Origin: an uncultured Clostridium sp.
Lineage (GTDB): Bacteria; Bacillota; Clostridia; TANB77; CAG-508
Direction: 5' to 3'
Length of the DNA: 7,440 nt
Assembly (NCBI GenBank): GCA_947428535.1
Contig: CANEMG010000044.1
Span: forward strand, 1-7,440
Part shown: one piece after another, positions 6,155 to 7,440 of the stretch
Layout of the letters: every line of letters begins with the position of its first letter
Numbering within the stretch: the stretch's first letter is position 1
The notes under the pieces: generated by a model
Database searches by the model: none
Told to the model about the DNA's origin: nothing
The model's input: the letters and a program-made list of their open reading frames with translations, nothing else
Translations under genes and position numbers: made by a program

Positions 6155-7440
6155 TTATATTTTCATACTTAAACTAACTTTTTGTTTTTCTCTATCTATC
6201 CCTATAACTTTTACTTTTACAATATCTCCAACAGATACTACTTCTGAAGGATTTCTTATAAATCTATCTGCCATTTCAGAAATATGAACTAATCCATCAT
6301 GTTTAACACCAACATCAATAAATGCTCCGAAATCTATAACATTTCTAACTGTTCCTGTAAGCTCCATACCTTCTTGTAAATCTTCAAACTTTAACACATC
6401 GCTTCTTAGAATTGGTTTTGGCAAGTCTTCTCGAGGGTCTCTACCTGGTTTTGAAAGTTCTTCAATTATATCTTTTAAAGTAAGTATTCCTACATTTAGT
6501 TCTTCTGACAATATACTAACATCTACTTTAGACAAATCATTTTTTAAACTCTCTAATTTACTTTTTTGAGTTAAGTTTTCCACAGAATATCCAACATTTG
6601 TTAATAACTTTTCTGCTACATCATAGCTTTCTGGATGAACAGCAGTTACCTCTAATGGATTTTTTCCATTAAATATACGTATAAATCCTGCACATTGTTT
6701 AAAAGCAGCTGGCCCTAACTTTGGAACTTTTAATAATTCTTTTCTTGTTTTTAATTCACCATTTTCATCTCTATATTTTACAATATTTTTAGCTATTGTT
6801 CCATTTATTCCAGACACATATGAAAGTAATGATGGTGTAGCTGTATTCACATCAACTCCAACAGAGTTAACCGCATCTTCAACAACACCTGTTAAACTTT
6901 CAGATAATCTCTTTTGATTAACATCATGTTGATATTGTCCAACACCTATCGCCTTAGGATCAATTTTTACAAGTTCAGAAAGTGGATCTTGCAACCTTCT
7001 TGCAATTGATATTGCTCCTCTTAAAGAAACATTTATATCTGGATATTCTTCTGTTGCAAGTTTAGAAGCTGAATATACAGAAGCACCAGCTTCACTAACT
7101 ATTGCATAATAAATTTCTTTATTAATTTCTTTTATCATATTAGATACAAAATTTTCAGACTCACGAGAAGCAGTACCATTTCCTATTGCAATCATATTTA
7201 TATCATATTTTTCAATTAATGCTTTTAATGTTTTCTTCGCACCTTCTACATCATTTTGTGGCTCTGTTGGATAAACAGTAACTGTGTCTAAAAGTTTTCC
7301 TGTTTTATCTATTACAGCAATTTTACATCCAGTTCTATATGCAGGGTCAAATCCCATAACAGTCATTTCTTTAATTGGTGGTTGAAGCAGTAATTGTTTA
7401 GCATTTTTTCCAAATACTTTAATTGCTTTTTCTTCTGAAC
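6155..7440 (-). CDS. tex: Tex-family S1 RNA-binding protein (5' part beyond window)
   Basis: The last 427 codons of a Tex-type protein; full-length family members are roughly 700-770 residues, so the N-terminal Tex domain is missing. The frame is open to the window edge, reading KQLLLQPPIKEMTVMGFDPAY, so the ATG at 7366 is internal and not the start. Domains in order: a YqgF/RNase H-like domain starting at MGFDPAYRTGCK, then the family segment IGNGTASRE, SEAGASVYSAS and GVGQYQHDV, helix-hairpin-helix repeats around LLSYVSGINGTIAKNIV and LLKVPKLGPAAFKQC, and a C-terminal S1 domain from GMELTGTVRNVIDFGAFIDV to KQKVSLSMKI. Family knowledge: Tex binds nucleic acid, is related to eukaryotic Spt6, and affects transcription and gene expression. 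It converges on walJ across the island and ends at its own terminator. Confidence 0.95.
   Translation of the reverse strand, partial: SEEKAIKVFGKNAKQLLLQPPIKEMTVMGFDPAYRTGCKIAVIDKTGKLLDTVTVYPTEPQNDVEGAKKTLKALIEKYDINMIAIGNGTASRESENFVSNMIKEINKEIYYAIVSEAGASVYSASKLATEEYPDINVSLRGAISIARRLQDPLSELVKIDPKAIGVGQYQHDVNQKRLSESLTGVVEDAVNSVGVDVNTATPSLLSYVSGINGTIAKNIVKYRDENGELKTRKELLKVPKLGPAAFKQCAGFIRIFNGKNPLEVTAVHPESYDVAEKLLTNVGYSVENLTQKSKLESLKNDLSKVDVSILSEELNVGILTLKDIIEELSKPGRDPREDLPKPILRSDVLKFEDLQEGMELTGTVRNVIDFGAFIDVGVKHDGLVHISEMADRFIRNPSEVVSVGDIVKVKVIGIDREKQKVSLSMKI

Overview
The window looks like chromosome from a low-GC, spore-forming member of the Clostridia. Hand counts give about 20-23% GC in the walJ and tex coding regions (14/60 at 4921-4980, 12/60 at 6721-6780), ribosome binding sites are GGAGG-like, and a spoIIR gene is present. 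I cannot name the species.

Left part (1-2064, minus strand). A large gene enters from the left edge. Its visible 465 residues are a complete eukaryote-like UDP-sugar pyrophosphorylase (UAP1/UDPGP family), running in frame into the first residues of an alpha-D-phosphohexomutase (FGTEGMRG). It therefore looks like a fused mutase-pyrophosphorylase making a UDP-sugar from a hexose-6-phosphate. It has its own promoter. Upstream on the same strand is an unrecognised 158-residue gene with a good promoter and ribosome binding site.

Middle part (2328-5146, plus strand). spoIIR, murA and walJ lie in a row. spoIIR is a forespore signalling protein of sporulation. murA performs the first committed step of peptidoglycan synthesis from UDP-GlcNAc and appears to use a TTG start. 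walJ is a metallo-beta-lactamase-fold nuclease-type protein. murA and walJ are 17 bases apart and probably share a promoter lying between spoIIR and murA. A strong, apparently bidirectional hairpin terminator closes the group.

Island (about 5147-6106, minus strand). Between the terminators of walJ and tex sits a compositionally foreign stretch (53/120 GC at 5401-5520) with one charged, helical, unrecognised gene and its own promoter. Its reading frame ends next to a run of five G, and a second open frame continues beyond it with protein-like content, so it may be one gene split by a one-base frameshift.

Right part (6113-7440, minus strand). The C-terminal 427 residues of Tex, an S1-domain RNA-binding protein, run off the right edge and end before a clear terminator hairpin.

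No tRNA, rRNA, CRISPR array, transposase or recognisable defence system was seen. The observations most worth following are the fused UDP-sugar enzyme and the island gene with its frame break.
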